Part shown: piece by piece, positions 17,755 through 26,427 of the stretch
Position numbering within the stretch: the stretch's first letter is position 1
How the letters are laid out: each line of letters begins with the position of its first letter
NCBI GenBank assembly: GCA_023388255.1
Contig: JAEWGO010000012.1
Span: 124,001 to 188,000, forward strand
DNA: 64,000 nt
Source of the DNA: Pseudomonadota bacterium
Lineage (GTDB): Bacteria > Pseudomonadota > Gammaproteobacteria > Xanthomonadales > Rhodanobacteraceae
Reading direction: 5' to 3'
Made by a program: the position numbers and the translations under genes
The notes under the pieces: generated by a model
Seen by the model: the letters and a program-made list of their open reading frames with translations, nothing else
Told to the model about the DNA's origin: nothing
The model's database searches: none

Positions 17755-20547
17755 TCAACTGCCGTCGAAGCCGTTCGCGAAGATCCTGTCGTCGACGGGC
17801 TGCTGGAACGGATAGCCGAGATCGATCAGCACGGCACGATCGAGCGGCGTGATCGAGACATAGCCGCTCGCCGGCATCGGGCAGGTCGTCATCAGCGCGT
17901 AGCGCAGGCGCGGGTCGACCGAGGTGTCGCCGTCGCGGTCGCTGCAGGTCGTGCCGAAGTGATCGAAGTCGGAGCGGAGGTTCGGCGATGCCGGACCCCA
18001 CTGCGTCAGCGGAACCGGCTGGCCGTCGAACGCGGCCTTCGCGTGCGTGCCGACGAACAGGCTCGCGCTGGCCGGGTTGCCGGCGTTGGCGAGCGCGGTC
18101 AGGCTGTCGAACAGCGTGACCTGCCCGGTGTAGGTGCCGTAGTTCGCCGTCGTATCGCGCGTGCGCCAGCTGGTGAAGCCGAAGCCGTGTTCGATCTCGT
18201 GCAGCGCGACCGAAACAAGGTCGTTGCGGCCGGCCGGGATCGGGTTGTCGTCGCGATCGTCCGGCGTCGGATCGAGCCAGTAGTTCGCATCGACGAACGC
18301 GGGGTTGGGCCGCAGCAGCATGTCGTAGACGCCGGCCGTGCTGGCGCCGTCGGCGAGCTTCTGCAGCACGCCGGGGACGCGCACGACATTGCTGCCGTTC
18401 GGGCCGGTGAACGTGCCGGCATTGCCGGAGTAGTACGCGTTCGCGCCAAAGCGCGGTTCGGCGCGGCTCGCTTCGACGCGCATGACGAGGCGCAGCTTCG
18501 TCGCAGGCGGGAATTCCGCCAGCCAGAGATTCGCCGCGGCGCGCACGTTCTGCTGGAACAGCGAATTCGGATCGAGCCAGTCACGCGCCGCGAAGTCGCC
18601 TTCCGCGTTGTCGTAGTAGGAGATCACGAAATACGCATCGGGCCGATCCTGCTCGATACAGGAGTGGATGCCGGGCGCGTCGCTGGTCATCGTATAAGGG
18701 CCATCGAAAACGAAGTACGGCAGGCGTGCCTCGTCCGAGCCGACGGCCTGACGGTCGCCGGCATCGGCATAGCAATCCGGAATGCCGATCGAACCGGACA
18801 GCTCGGTACCGCCGAGCAGGCGCACGCGTCCGGTGCTCGGCGTGTGCGCATCGCCACGCGCGGCGAGGTCTTTCAAGCCGGTGTCCTCGTCCTGGAAGCG
18901 GCTGTACAGGGCGCTGCCTGACGCGAAGCCGAGCGCGCCGCTGCCCCGGGTACCTGCCAGGACCGTATTGCCGACGATGCGCGCACCGTCCAGATCGATC
19001 GCGCCGACGAGATTGAAGATGCCGCCGCCATAGCCGGAGCCGCTGCCGCCGCCGGCACCGCCTTCGGCGACGTTGCCGCTGATTTCGCTGGCGCCGACGA
19101 CGTTCAGCGTACCGGCGTGGTTGAAGATGCCGCCGCCAAGTCCGGCACCGCCGCCGCCGACGCCGAGCTGGCCAATCGAGCCGCTGCCGCCGCCACCGAA
19201 ACCCCAGGGCAAGTAATGGCCGTATCCATTGCCGCCGCCGAAACCACCGTAACCACCACCGCCGCCACCGCCGCCAAAGCCGCCGTCGCTGTTGAGACCG
19301 CCGCCACCGCCGACACCGCCCGCACCGGATTTTTGGAGGGTGTCGCCATAGCCACCGCCACCGCCACCACCGAACGCGCCGCCACCACCGCTGCAATACG
19401 CCGTGTAACCGCCACCGTCACCGCGCAACCAACCGCTGCCGTTCGACACGAAGCCACCGCCGACACCGCCGTGATCGCAGGTCTGGGTGTAGGCGACGCC
19501 GCCGGGCGCGCCGTCGCCGCCGATCGGGCTGCTGCCGCCCGCGCCGCCGGTGATCGTACGATTGTCGAACCTCTCGCCGCCATCGAGACGTGGCTTGTTG
19601 GACAGCCAGCCACCGCCGTTGTGAAGGGCACTGACCGTCGGGATATTGTCCGTCGGGCTCGCGTAGCGCATGCCGCCGCCAGCGATACCCATGGAATCAC
19701 CGCCCATGCCGCCACCGCCCTGGCCGCTTTCGCTGGGCCACTCGATACGATCCCCACGGCCGCCGAGCGCGCGGTTGGCAACGACGAGACTGCCGTCGAG
19801 CGTGAGCTCGCCCTGGTTGTAGATGCCGCCGCCGAAACCGCCACCGCCGCCGCCGTAGCGGGCATCGCCGCCCTTGGCAAGGCCGTTGCGCAAGGTGACG
19901 TGGCGCAAGACGAGATGCCCTTCGGTATACGGGCGAGCCGGCAGTCCGGCTTCGCCTTCGGCGAGGTTGTGGAATTTTCCGGCGACGTACAGCAGGCGGA
20001 ACGGCACGTTGGTGTCACTGGACAGGTTCTGGCGCTCGATTGCGATGCCGGCGCCGCCGTCGATGACGAGGTTGGAATAGACCGGCGGCAGGCCGGTCGG
20101 GCCGTACCACCAGTTGTCCGGGGCATCGAGCGTGATGGTGTCGCCGCCCATCGCGACGGTGTCGAAGGCGATCGTGGTCGGACCGGTTTCGCTGCCGGCG
20201 TACTGCGTCGCGTTGGCGATCGCGATCGCCTCGCGCAGGCTGACCTTGCCGTCTCCGCGCGTGGCGAGATCGGCGACGAGGGCGGCGACGGTCGGCGCAC
20301 CCGACGCGGGAACCCAGACGCCGGTGGTCGGGCTCGGCTGGTTGCCATTGTCCGCTTGCGGGGTCATGTCCCACGCCGGCCGCACCAGCGTCGCGCCGCT
20401 GCCGGTGGCAGAGAAGTCGATCGTGTTCGCGCTCGTGGTGACGGTGATCGTGCTGCCGGCGTGCGCACTGGATACCGCGACGAAGGCAAACAACAAGGCT
20501 CGCGCTGGCACGCGGCGGCGGCGAACAGAAAGGAGCGATGGGGACAT
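17755..20547 (-). CDS. Giant Gly-rich secreted protein with HExxH motif and C-terminal IFANGFDGS tail
   Basis: 930 residues. It begins with an Arg-rich signal peptide (RALLFAFVAVSSAHA), then a parallel-beta-helix-type region (SLREAIAIANATQY, ITLDAPDNWW, LVIDGGAGIAI). About residues 210-530 are extremely Gly-rich, with GGGGGG runs and GGGIFN/GGGIYN turns, as in polymorphic outer-membrane or autotransporter-like adhesins. A third region carries HEIEHGFGF at 783-791, matching HExxH with the following Gly of zinc peptidases; the third metzincin His position is Ser. An ALMTTCPM segment could be a Met-turn. The tail DDRIFANGFDGS repeats the window-wide C-terminal motif. It may be a surface adhesin with a metalloprotease-like domain. 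Confidence 0.75.
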   Translation of the reverse strand: MSPSLLSVRRRRVPARALLFAFVAVSSAHAGSTITVTTSANTIDFSATGSGATLVRPAWDMTPQADNGNQPSPTTGVWVPASGAPTVAALVADLATRGDGKVSLREAIAIANATQYAGSETGPTTIAFDTVAMGGDTITLDAPDNWWYGPTGLPPVYSNLVIDGGAGIAIERQNLSSDTNVPFRLLYVAGKFHNLAEGEAGLPARPYTEGHLVLRHVTLRNGLAKGGDARYGGGGGGFGGGIYNQGELTLDGSLVVANRALGGRGDRIEWPSESGQGGGGMGGDSMGIAGGGMRYASPTDNIPTVSALHNGGGWLSNKPRLDGGERFDNRTITGGAGGSSPIGGDGAPGGVAYTQTCDHGGVGGGFVSNGSGWLRGDGGGYTAYCSGGGGAFGGGGGGGYGDTLQKSGAGGVGGGGGLNSDGGFGGGGGGGGYGGFGGGNGYGHYLPWGFGGGGSGSIGQLGVGGGGAGLGGGIFNHAGTLNVVGASEISGNVAEGGAGGGSGSGYGGGIFNLVGAIDLDGARIVGNTVLAGTRGSGALGFASGSALYSRFQDEDTGLKDLAARGDAHTPSTGRVRLLGGTELSGSIGIPDCYADAGDRQAVGSDEARLPYFVFDGPYTMTSDAPGIHSCIEQDRPDAYFVISYYDNAEGDFAARDWLDPNSLFQQNVRAAANLWLAEFPPATKLRLVMRVEASRAEPRFGANAYYSGNAGTFTGPNGSNVVRVPGVLQKLADGASTAGVYDMLLRPNPAFVDANYWLDPTPDDRDDNPIPAGRNDLVSVALHEIEHGFGFTSWRTRDTTANYGTYTGQVTLFDSLTALANAGNPASASLFVGTHAKAAFDGQPVPLTQWGPASPNLRSDFDHFGTTCSDRDGDTSVDPRLRYALMTTCPMPASGYVSITPLDRAVLIDLGYPFQQPVDDRIFANGFDGS

Positions 20548-20632
20548 GGAAGCACACGCGATTGGAAAGTCGCGCGCACGCTAGACGGGCGTCCCGCGGG
20601 CGGCAATGGGCCGTCGGCCCATGCCGCGACCG

Positions 20633-20968
20633 CTATTGCGGCAACGTCAGGTTGCACAACAGCCGCGTGCGCGCTTCGCCACGACCGGCGACGCCGAGCT
20701 TGGCGTAGAGGTTTTCGGGATGTTGCTTGACGGTCGCCGGCCGGATACCGAGCAGGTCGGCGACTTCGCGATTGCCGAAGCCGTTCGCGACCCACGTCAA
20801 CACGTCTCGCTCGCGTCCGCTCAGGCGATCGGCGACCGCCTCGGCCGGTGGTACCTCGGCGAGGCTGTCGCGCAGGCGTTCCTGCGCGCCCAGGCGCTGG
20901 CAGCACGCACGTGCGGCTCCAGCCATTGCAGGCCGACGCGTTCGCCGGCGTGAAAGCCGCGGCGGGCT
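20633..20968 (-). pseudogene. Decayed LuxR-family regulator, C-terminal HTH remnant
   Basis: The minus strand encodes a LuxR-type helix-turn-helix: LSGRERDVLTWVANGFG, then NREVADLLGIRPATVKQ and LYAKLGV. Just upstream, a different frame reads GFHAGERVGLQWLEPHVRAA, the segment normally preceding this domain, and the two join only across a frameshift near 20900. A Pro replaces the usual Leu after VKQH. The N-terminal sensor part is absent: sequence homology stops at the REP-like element starting at 20970. This is a truncated, frameshifted remnant. An open frame running to 21127 passes through the repeat and is not a real gene. Confidence 0.7.
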
Positions 20969-20969
20969 C

Positions 20970-21039
20970 AAAACAGGGGTCAGAGTGGACTTCTTTGAGC
21001 TCGCCGCCGTGGAACGTCGACTCTGCCCCGAGTTTTTCG
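20970..21039. repeat. REP-like palindromic element, left copy
   Basis: AAAACAGGGGTCAGAGT at the left and the arm ACTCTGCCCCGAGTTTTTCG at the right form an imperfect inverted repeat of about 20 bases around a centre containing TTTGAGCTCGCCGC. It is closely similar to the copy at 21668-21742 in the same orientation. Elements of this GGGTCAGAGT type resemble repeats mobilised by REP-associated tyrosine transposases in gammaproteobacteria (recalled, not searched). No transposase gene is in the window. Confidence 0.75.
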
Positions 21040-21166
21040 TAGGAACCTCGGCACGCATTGGGTCACTGTGAATCTTCCCTATCACGCAAATTGATAGTTC
21101 AGGCGCGATTGCGATTCGGCACGGCAATGTCCTCCGTCATAATCTGCTCATCCGAGGAGGACCATC

Positions 21167-21643
21167 ATGAAGAATGAATTCCGATGCAAGACGGTCATCG
21201 CACTCGCCATCGGCGCATTGTTGGCTGGTCCGGTACTTGCGGTCGAACCAACCAACCCGCCGACCAACACCACCACAGCGCCATCCAACGCGCTGACCGA
21301 ACAGCAAATTGAGACGAAGATCGCCGATGCCGGCTTCAAGGAAGTCAAGGGCCTGCAATTCAAGAACGGCATCTGGAAAGCCGACGCGCGTGGTGGCGAC
21401 AAGAAATGGGTCGCCGTGTACGTCCATCCACTAACCGGCAAGGTTTTCCAGGAAGGCCGACCGTCTCCGCTCAATCAGGACGACATCAAGGCCAAAGTGA
21501 CGGCTGCCGGCTACCAGAATGTAAAGGACGTTGATTTCAAGAATGGCCTCTGGAGAGCCGAAGCCCAGACCGGCAAGGGCAAGGACGTCGATCTGCTGAT
21601 CGACCCGGATGACGGTTCGGTAATTGGCGAATCGAACGATTGA
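21167..21643 (+). CDS. Secreted PepSY-type protein with two tandem domains
   Basis: 158 residues with a signal peptide (residues 1-25, ending GPVLA) and a Thr/Pro linker. Two homologous ~50-residue units follow. The first includes IETKIADAGFKEVKGLQFKN, GIWKADARGGD and VYVHPLTGKVF; the second includes IKAKVTAAGYQNVKDVDFKN, GLWRAEAQTGK and DLLIDPDDGSVI. This matches PepSY domains, often inhibitory or sensor-like in the periplasm. The ribosome site GAGGAGG precedes the ATG. The gene lies between two direct copies of a REP-like element, so it can be lost or duplicated by recombination between them. Confidence 0.85.
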   Translation: MKNEFRCKTVIALAIGALLAGPVLAVEPTNPPTNTTTAPSNALTEQQIETKIADAGFKEVKGLQFKNGIWKADARGGDKKWVAVYVHPLTGKVFQEGRPSPLNQDDIKAKVTAAGYQNVKDVDFKNGLWRAEAQTGKGKDVDLLIDPDDGSVIGESND

Positions 21644-21667
21644 TTTGCCCAGGCAGTTGAACCAAGT

Positions 21668-21742
21668 CGAAAACAGGGGTCAGAGTGCACGTTTTTGAGC
21701 TCGCCGCTTTGAAAAGGCGACTCTGATCCCGGTTTTTTTCGA
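21668..21742. repeat. REP-like palindromic element, right copy
   Basis: CGAAAACAGGGGTCAGAGT at the left pairs with ACTCTGATCCCGGTTTTTTTCG at the right; the centre again contains TTTGAGCTCGCCGC. It is a direct repeat of the element at 20970-21039 and lies 25 bases after the PepSY gene stop. The T-run at its right end could also let it act as a terminator for the PepSY transcript. Confidence 0.75.
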
Positions 21743-21756
21743 CCGCGGTTTTCGCG

Positions 21757-21951
21757 TCAATCGCCATCAAATCCGTCTGCGTAGATCGCATCGGCGGTCA
21801 AGCGTTCTGTGTAACAGCCGGGTGCCGTGTCTGCAGGCATCGAGCATGAACGGGGCGAGGTTCACGTCTCCCGCGGCCACGTGACCGTGACCGCGTTCGT
21901 GCCGGCAATTGAGCGCCCGCGAGTCGTGCAGTAACCGACCGATTCCTCGCG
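21757..21951 (-). pseudogene. 3' remnant of a secreted-protein gene ending in IYADGFDGD
   Basis: On the minus strand, one frame downstream of the large BNR gene reads VGYCTTRGRSIAGTNAVTV, an in-frame TGA, then SMPADTAPGCYTERLTADAI and YADGFDGD before a stop at 21757-21759. The final residues match the IFANGFDG tails of three intact secreted proteins in the window. The frame has no start and is broken by a stop, so it is the leftover end of a lost gene. The REP-like element lies immediately beyond its 3' end. Confidence 0.5.
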
Positions 21952-24900
21952 TTACTCCTCGTTCTCGTTGCCGTTCTCATCGCTCGGCAGCGCGGCCGGC
22001 ATTCTCGGCGGTGGCAATGCCAAAGTGGGTTGTCCCTTGGCCAGCAGCGTCGCGTTGAACGCCGACAGATCCTTCGACTGCACGGTTTCCCATCGTGCCA
22101 TCACTTCTTTCGCTTGCAGTCGAGCGTGTGCACAGGCCGCAATTTGGGCCGCTGTCGGCGCCGTGTCGGCAGACTGCAGCACCAACGAGGCAGCCAATGC
22201 CGCATCGCTGGCTTGATTCAGCGTTGTTGGCGCATGCGCGCCGCGTCGATCATCGGCTGCCTCGCGCTCCTCGCCGTGCAGCTCATCCGGCGCGATCGCA
22301 TCGAGCCGTGTCTTGAACGCGTTGGCTTCCTTCGGCTGAGTCTGTTCGAGTTTGGCGACCTGCACGCCAAGATCGTGCGCCTGCCCGTAGGCCATGCGCA
22401 GGCTTCGCGCGAGCGCATACATCTCCAACGATAGCGTCGTGTTTTCCTGCAAAGCCGCGGTTGGCGTCTTGACGCGTGGATCGAGCCGCACGCTCAGCGG
22501 TTGCGTGTAGTTCTTTCCTGCAACCGTGAGACGCACCGTGTAGTCGCCGGGCGGCGCCCACGGCGAACTCGGCGGCGGCGAGCTGCGATGGGGCACGGCG
22601 ATATCGATTGGCTTGCGTTCGGTCGCGAGCGGCTGATAGCGCAGGTTCCAGCTGATGCGGTGCATGCCGGCGCTGGTCGGAGGCGACTTGATGCGCGATG
22701 GCCAGTACAAAGGCACGGAGCAGTCCGGAGATTCCGGAGACGCCTGACACACCGCGTTGTAGGCGGCGCTTTCGACCGCCGGATCCGGATCGCGCTTGAG
22801 CGCACTCGTGTAGGTGCGCACGACGACGCCATCGGCATCGAGGATGTCGATGGTGACCGGGCCGGCCACACTGGAGCCGAGGTAGTAGTCGATGATCGCG
22901 CCATTGGGCGGATTTTCGCCGGCCGGGACTTCCGGCGGCCATGGTGTCGGATCGTTCGTCGCCATGCGGATGCGCACCGCCTGTTGCGGCTTGAACAGGT
23001 AGGCTGATTCAGCGGCGCGTGCTTCGGCCGCCTGCCGCAACGGCGTCACGTCGTCGAGGATGTAAAAGCCGCGGCCATGGGTAGCGGCAATGAGGTCGGC
23101 ACACAGGCAACCCGCGTCGTCCTTGACCTGCAGATCGCGCACGGAGACCGCGGGCATGTCGTTGCGCAGCGACTGCCAATGATCGCCATCGTCGAACGAC
23201 ACCCACACCTGCGTGTCGGTGGCTGCGTAGAGCAAACCGGGTTTGCGTGGGTCCTCGCGAATCGAATTTGCCACGGCACCGGGCGCGATGCCCTGGTTGA
23301 TCTCGGTCCATGTCTTGCCGGCATCGTGGGTGCGCCAGAAATGCGGGTTCATGTCGTCGATGCGCATCGTGTTCGCGGCGGCATAGGCGGTCGCCGTATC
23401 GAAATGACCTGCGTCGATGTTGAAGATGCGCGTCCACGGCTGGATGGCCGGAGGCGTCACGTTGATCCACCGCGTGCCACCGTCGGCGGTCATCTGGATG
23501 TTGCCGTCGTCGGTTCCCGCCCACAGCACGTTCACATCGCGCGGCGAAGCGGAGAGTGCGGTGATGCTCCCGGCCGCCTTGGGCTTCACGTCATGCGCGT
23601 ACTTGCCGGCCGTTGCAGGGATCTTCCACGTGGGTCGCGCGAGGTCGGGACTGATGCGCGTCCAGCTGTGTGCGTGGTCGATCGACTTCCAGACGACATT
23701 GGACGTGTAGAACAAAACCTTCGGATCCACCGGCGACCACAGGATCGGCATCGTGCGCACGTTGCGGCCGAACTCGGTGCCGCGCTGTTCCTTGCCCGGG
23801 CCGACCTGCGTGGTCTGCGCAGTCGTGCGGTTGTACAGACTGACGTTCGTGCGTTCGCTACCGAAGACCAGGTCGGGATCGGCCGGGTCGCTGGCGGCAA
23901 TGCCATATTCCTGGAGGTTGACCGGATGCCAGTCATGGAACGTGATTTCTCCGTCCATCGATCGACTGTCGACGCACGCCGACCCCGAGTCCTGCTGGCC
24001 GCCGCACACGCGATACGGAAATGCGTTGTCGGTCGACACGTGATACATCGCGGCCGTCAGCTGGTTGTACCAGTTGCTCCACGACACGCCGCGATTGGCT
24101 GACACCACCGCGCCCTGGTCGGCGACGACGAGAAGAATCTTCGGATCGACAGGATTGATCCAGACTTTCTGGTAGTCGTCACCGCCGGGACTGCCGCGGA
24201 CCGCACTCCATGAAACGCCGCCATCCTCCGTGCGCCAGAGCACCGTGGAGGCGCTGTAGACCACCTTTGCATTCGTCGGGTCTACTGCGATCGTCGGCAG
24301 ATCGCCGCCGCCAATGCGCAGCAGCGGTCGCGGATCCAGCGCACCGCCAGACGATTTTTGCGCGTTGTCGGGACCGTGGGTCAGCAAGGTCCAGTGCTCG
24401 CCCGCGTCGGTCGATCGGTAGAATCCGATCGTTCCGGTCGTGCCTTCTTTTTTTGTCGGCACCGCACCGGCCGTGCCGGCGACCATTGCGTAAATCGTGC
24501 CGGGATCGCTGGCCGCGATACCGAGGTTGGCTTCGATGACGCCCACGGGCAAACCATCGGACAGTTGCTTCCACTTGGTGCCGCCGTCGATCGACTTGAA
24601 AATGCCGCCGTCGTTGCCGCCAAACTCCGCGCCTTCGAGATAGCTCTGCTGCTGCTGCCACAACGCCGCGTAGACGATATTCGGATGCGCCGGATCGATG
24701 CGAACATCGTTGCCGCCGGTGTACTCGTCCTTGTACAACACCTTGTCGAACGTCTTGCCGCCGTCGGTGGAACGAAAAATTCCGCGCTCCGCATTCGGGC
24801 CGTAGGGATGTCCGAGCGCGGCGACGAAGAGCCGATCCGGATTTTTCGGATCGACCACGATGTTGGCGATCATCTGGCTGTCGCGCAGCCCCAGATGCGT

Positions 24901-25341
24901 CCAGCTCGCGCCCGCATCGATCGACTTGTAGACGCCATCGCCGACGGCGAGGTCGGGCCGGATGATGCCCGCACCGGAGCCGACATAGAGGATGTCCGGA
25001 TTCGACGCTGCGACGGCGATGGCGCCGATCGACCCGGTCGGCTCCTTGTCGAACAACGGCAGCCAGTTGGCGCCATAGTCGGTCGACCGCCAGACACCGC
25101 CATTGTCGTACCCGGCATAAAACACGTTGCGCTGGCTGGCGACTCCCGACAGGGCCCGCGCTCGGCCCGCTCGCGTCGGCCCGATCGCTCGCCAGTGCAT
25201 GTCGGAATACAAAGCGGTGGGCTGGGCGTCGCTCGCAGCCTCAACGGATCGCGCACTGGCCAACGACACCAGCGGTGTCGGACAAACGGTGGTCAATGCC
25301 GCACCGACGATGGCGGTCACGAGCAGGCGAGGGATCAACAT
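21952..25341 (-). CDS. Large secreted BNR/sortilin-like beta-propeller protein
   Basis: 1129 residues. The signal peptide MLIPRLLVTAIVGAALTTVC sets the start at 25341; the long frame upstream is non-protein-like. The body has many BNR Asp-box-type repeats of the form S-x-D-x-G-x-x-W (SIDAGASWTHLG, STDGGKTFDKV, STDAGEHWTLL, TEDGGVSWSAV, TADGGTRWINV), as in VPS10/sortilin and glycosidase propellers; two propellers are likely. The C-terminal third (residues ~850-1100) carries the 'sortilin, N-terminal domain-containing' type extension with a jelly-roll-like strand and helices ending in an acidic NENEE. No catalytic Asp/Glu set of sialidases is evident. Secreted or surface binding protein; substrate unknown. 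Confidence 0.85.
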   Translation of the reverse strand: MLIPRLLVTAIVGAALTTVCPTPLVSLASARSVEAASDAQPTALYSDMHWRAIGPTRAGRARALSGVASQRNVFYAGYDNGGVWRSTDYGANWLPLFDKEPTGSIGAIAVAASNPDILYVGSGAGIIRPDLAVGDGVYKSIDAGASWTHLGLRDSQMIANIVVDPKNPDRLFVAALGHPYGPNAERGIFRSTDGGKTFDKVLYKDEYTGGNDVRIDPAHPNIVYAALWQQQQSYLEGAEFGGNDGGIFKSIDGGTKWKQLSDGLPVGVIEANLGIAASDPGTIYAMVAGTAGAVPTKKEGTTGTIGFYRSTDAGEHWTLLTHGPDNAQKSSGGALDPRPLLRIGGGDLPTIAVDPTNAKVVYSASTVLWRTEDGGVSWSAVRGSPGGDDYQKVWINPVDPKILLVVADQGAVVSANRGVSWSNWYNQLTAAMYHVSTDNAFPYRVCGGQQDSGSACVDSRSMDGEITFHDWHPVNLQEYGIAASDPADPDLVFGSERTNVSLYNRTTAQTTQVGPGKEQRGTEFGRNVRTMPILWSPVDPKVLFYTSNVVWKSIDHAHSWTRISPDLARPTWKIPATAGKYAHDVKPKAAGSITALSASPRDVNVLWAGTDDGNIQMTADGGTRWINVTPPAIQPWTRIFNIDAGHFDTATAYAAANTMRIDDMNPHFWRTHDAGKTWTEINQGIAPGAVANSIREDPRKPGLLYAATDTQVWVSFDDGDHWQSLRNDMPAVSVRDLQVKDDAGCLCADLIAATHGRGFYILDDVTPLRQAAEARAAESAYLFKPQQAVRIRMATNDPTPWPPEVPAGENPPNGAIIDYYLGSSVAGPVTIDILDADGVVVRTYTSALKRDPDPAVESAAYNAVCQASPESPDCSVPLYWPSRIKSPPTSAGMHRISWNLRYQPLATERKPIDIAVPHRSSPPPSSPWAPPGDYTVRLTVAGKNYTQPLSVRLDPRVKTPTAALQENTTLSLEMYALARSLRMAYGQAHDLGVQVAKLEQTQPKEANAFKTRLDAIAPDELHGEEREAADDRRGAHAPTTLNQASDAALAASLVLQSADTAPTAAQIAACAHARLQAKEVMARWETVQSKDLSAFNATLLAKGQPTLALPPPRMPAALPSDENGNENEE

Positions 25342-25599
25342 GTTCGTGGATGTTGCCGATGGGAGCGACGACGCAAAACCTAGCAGAACCGTTGAAATCT
25401 CACTAGCAAGAGCGGAAAACCGGGTCAGGCTCAGTTCTTTCAAACGACACGTGGACCTGGCTCCGAGTTGTGCTGGTCGGCTACCCGGTCCAGTCGAGCG
25501 GCATTGGTGGCGCACACGACTTGCCCGTAGTATTTCCACACGATCGTCGCGACAGCCAAAGACCAGGTCGCCACGACGTGACCGGACACTAAAGCACTC

Positions 25600-26241
25600 A
25601 TGCGAAAACTGATCCTGATCGCGGCACTTGTATCCCTCCCGGCCGCGGGCGGCGAGATCTACAAGTGCAAGGGGCCCAAGGGCGAAATCACGTTCACGAA
25701 CATCAGGTGTCCGGCGCACACGGAAACGGAGCACTACTCAACCTACGAGCCGGAACCGGACCCTCCGACGATCCCTGTGGACGCTGCGTCGCCAAGCATT
25801 GGTCCGGCCAATTCCACAGTTTCTGTCGACCAGCCGGTTTCACCCGCCGTTCCAGCTTCCGTCTGGCCTCCCGCGCAACCTTCCACATCGGCCGCGCAAC
25901 CGTCGGCGCCATCTGAATCATCGGTCGCTGCGGCTGCATCGACCCCTGCGTCCGGGTACAAATGTTCGGATGGCGAAAATGTATGGCTGCAATCCACGCC
26001 ATGCCCCCAAGCAACGGCGCAGCGTTTGTCCAAGCTTGGCGAGCCCTCCGCTACCTCGGCTGCAGCGCCAGTCGCTGGAGCGGCTGCGGTGATGCCAGCG
26101 GCGGCAACCCCGCCGGCGACTTCGCAAGGTGCGCTGTGCGATCAACTCATCGCGCAGACGGCGGGTGCCGAGCGGCAGAAGGATCGCGCTGGTTCCGATG
26201 AGTTGGACAAGTTGCTCGCGGCCAACGGGTGCCGGCGCTGA
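25600..26241 (+). CDS. Secreted DUF4124 protein
   Basis: 213 residues, signal peptide MRKLILIAALVSLPAAGG, followed directly by the DUF4124 core EIYKCKGPKGEITFTNIRCP, in which the two Cys probably form a disulfide. A Pro/Ser/Ala-rich linker leads to a second DUF4124-like unit (YKCSDGENVWLQSTPCP) and a C-terminal helical segment with CDQLIAQTAG and LLAANGCRR. DUF4124 proteins are periplasmic and of unknown function. The gene is divergent from the BNR gene with a 258-base gap. Confidence 0.85.
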   Translation: MRKLILIAALVSLPAAGGEIYKCKGPKGEITFTNIRCPAHTETEHYSTYEPEPDPPTIPVDAASPSIGPANSTVSVDQPVSPAVPASVWPPAQPSTSAAQPSAPSESSVAAAASTPASGYKCSDGENVWLQSTPCPQATAQRLSKLGEPSATSAAAPVAGAAAVMPAAATPPATSQGALCDQLIAQTAGAERQKDRAGSDELDKLLAANGCRR

Positions 26242-26427
26242 ACCTGGTTGCGCACGCTGAGCGTGAGCACGACGGCGCTCGCCGCGACCCGCCACGACGC
26301 AGCCATTCTCGCGGACGCTGTCCAGGCGGCGCAGGCACGTTAGACGGTCGATGGACCGCTAAAAATGGTGTGCCGGATTTTTTGGACTGAAGCGGTCAAA
26401 TGGCCCCTGACGCCATTGCCTTGCGGC

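Noticed and set aside
17464..18921. 485-residue plus-strand frame starting in the repeat region
   Set aside because: Arg/Val-rich antisense of the secreted protein gene; no ribosome site or domain.
7477..20547. Idea that the IFxxGFDG tail is an exosortase or sortase signal
   Set aside because: There is no following membrane helix and no basic cluster, both of which define those signals.
19117..20730. 537-residue plus-strand frame opposite the Gly-rich protein
   Set aside because: Its Ala/Thr repeats are the complement of Gly codons in the real gene.
25415..25475. Possible further REP-like element near CCGGGTCAGGCTC
   Set aside because: The second arm does not pair with the first as a reverse complement, so it is not a clear palindromic element.
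26242..26342. Possible protein tail (STTALAATRHDAAILADAVQ) after the DUF4124 gene
   Set aside because: Protein-like but only ~32 codons with no start and no family; too weak to call even as a remnant.
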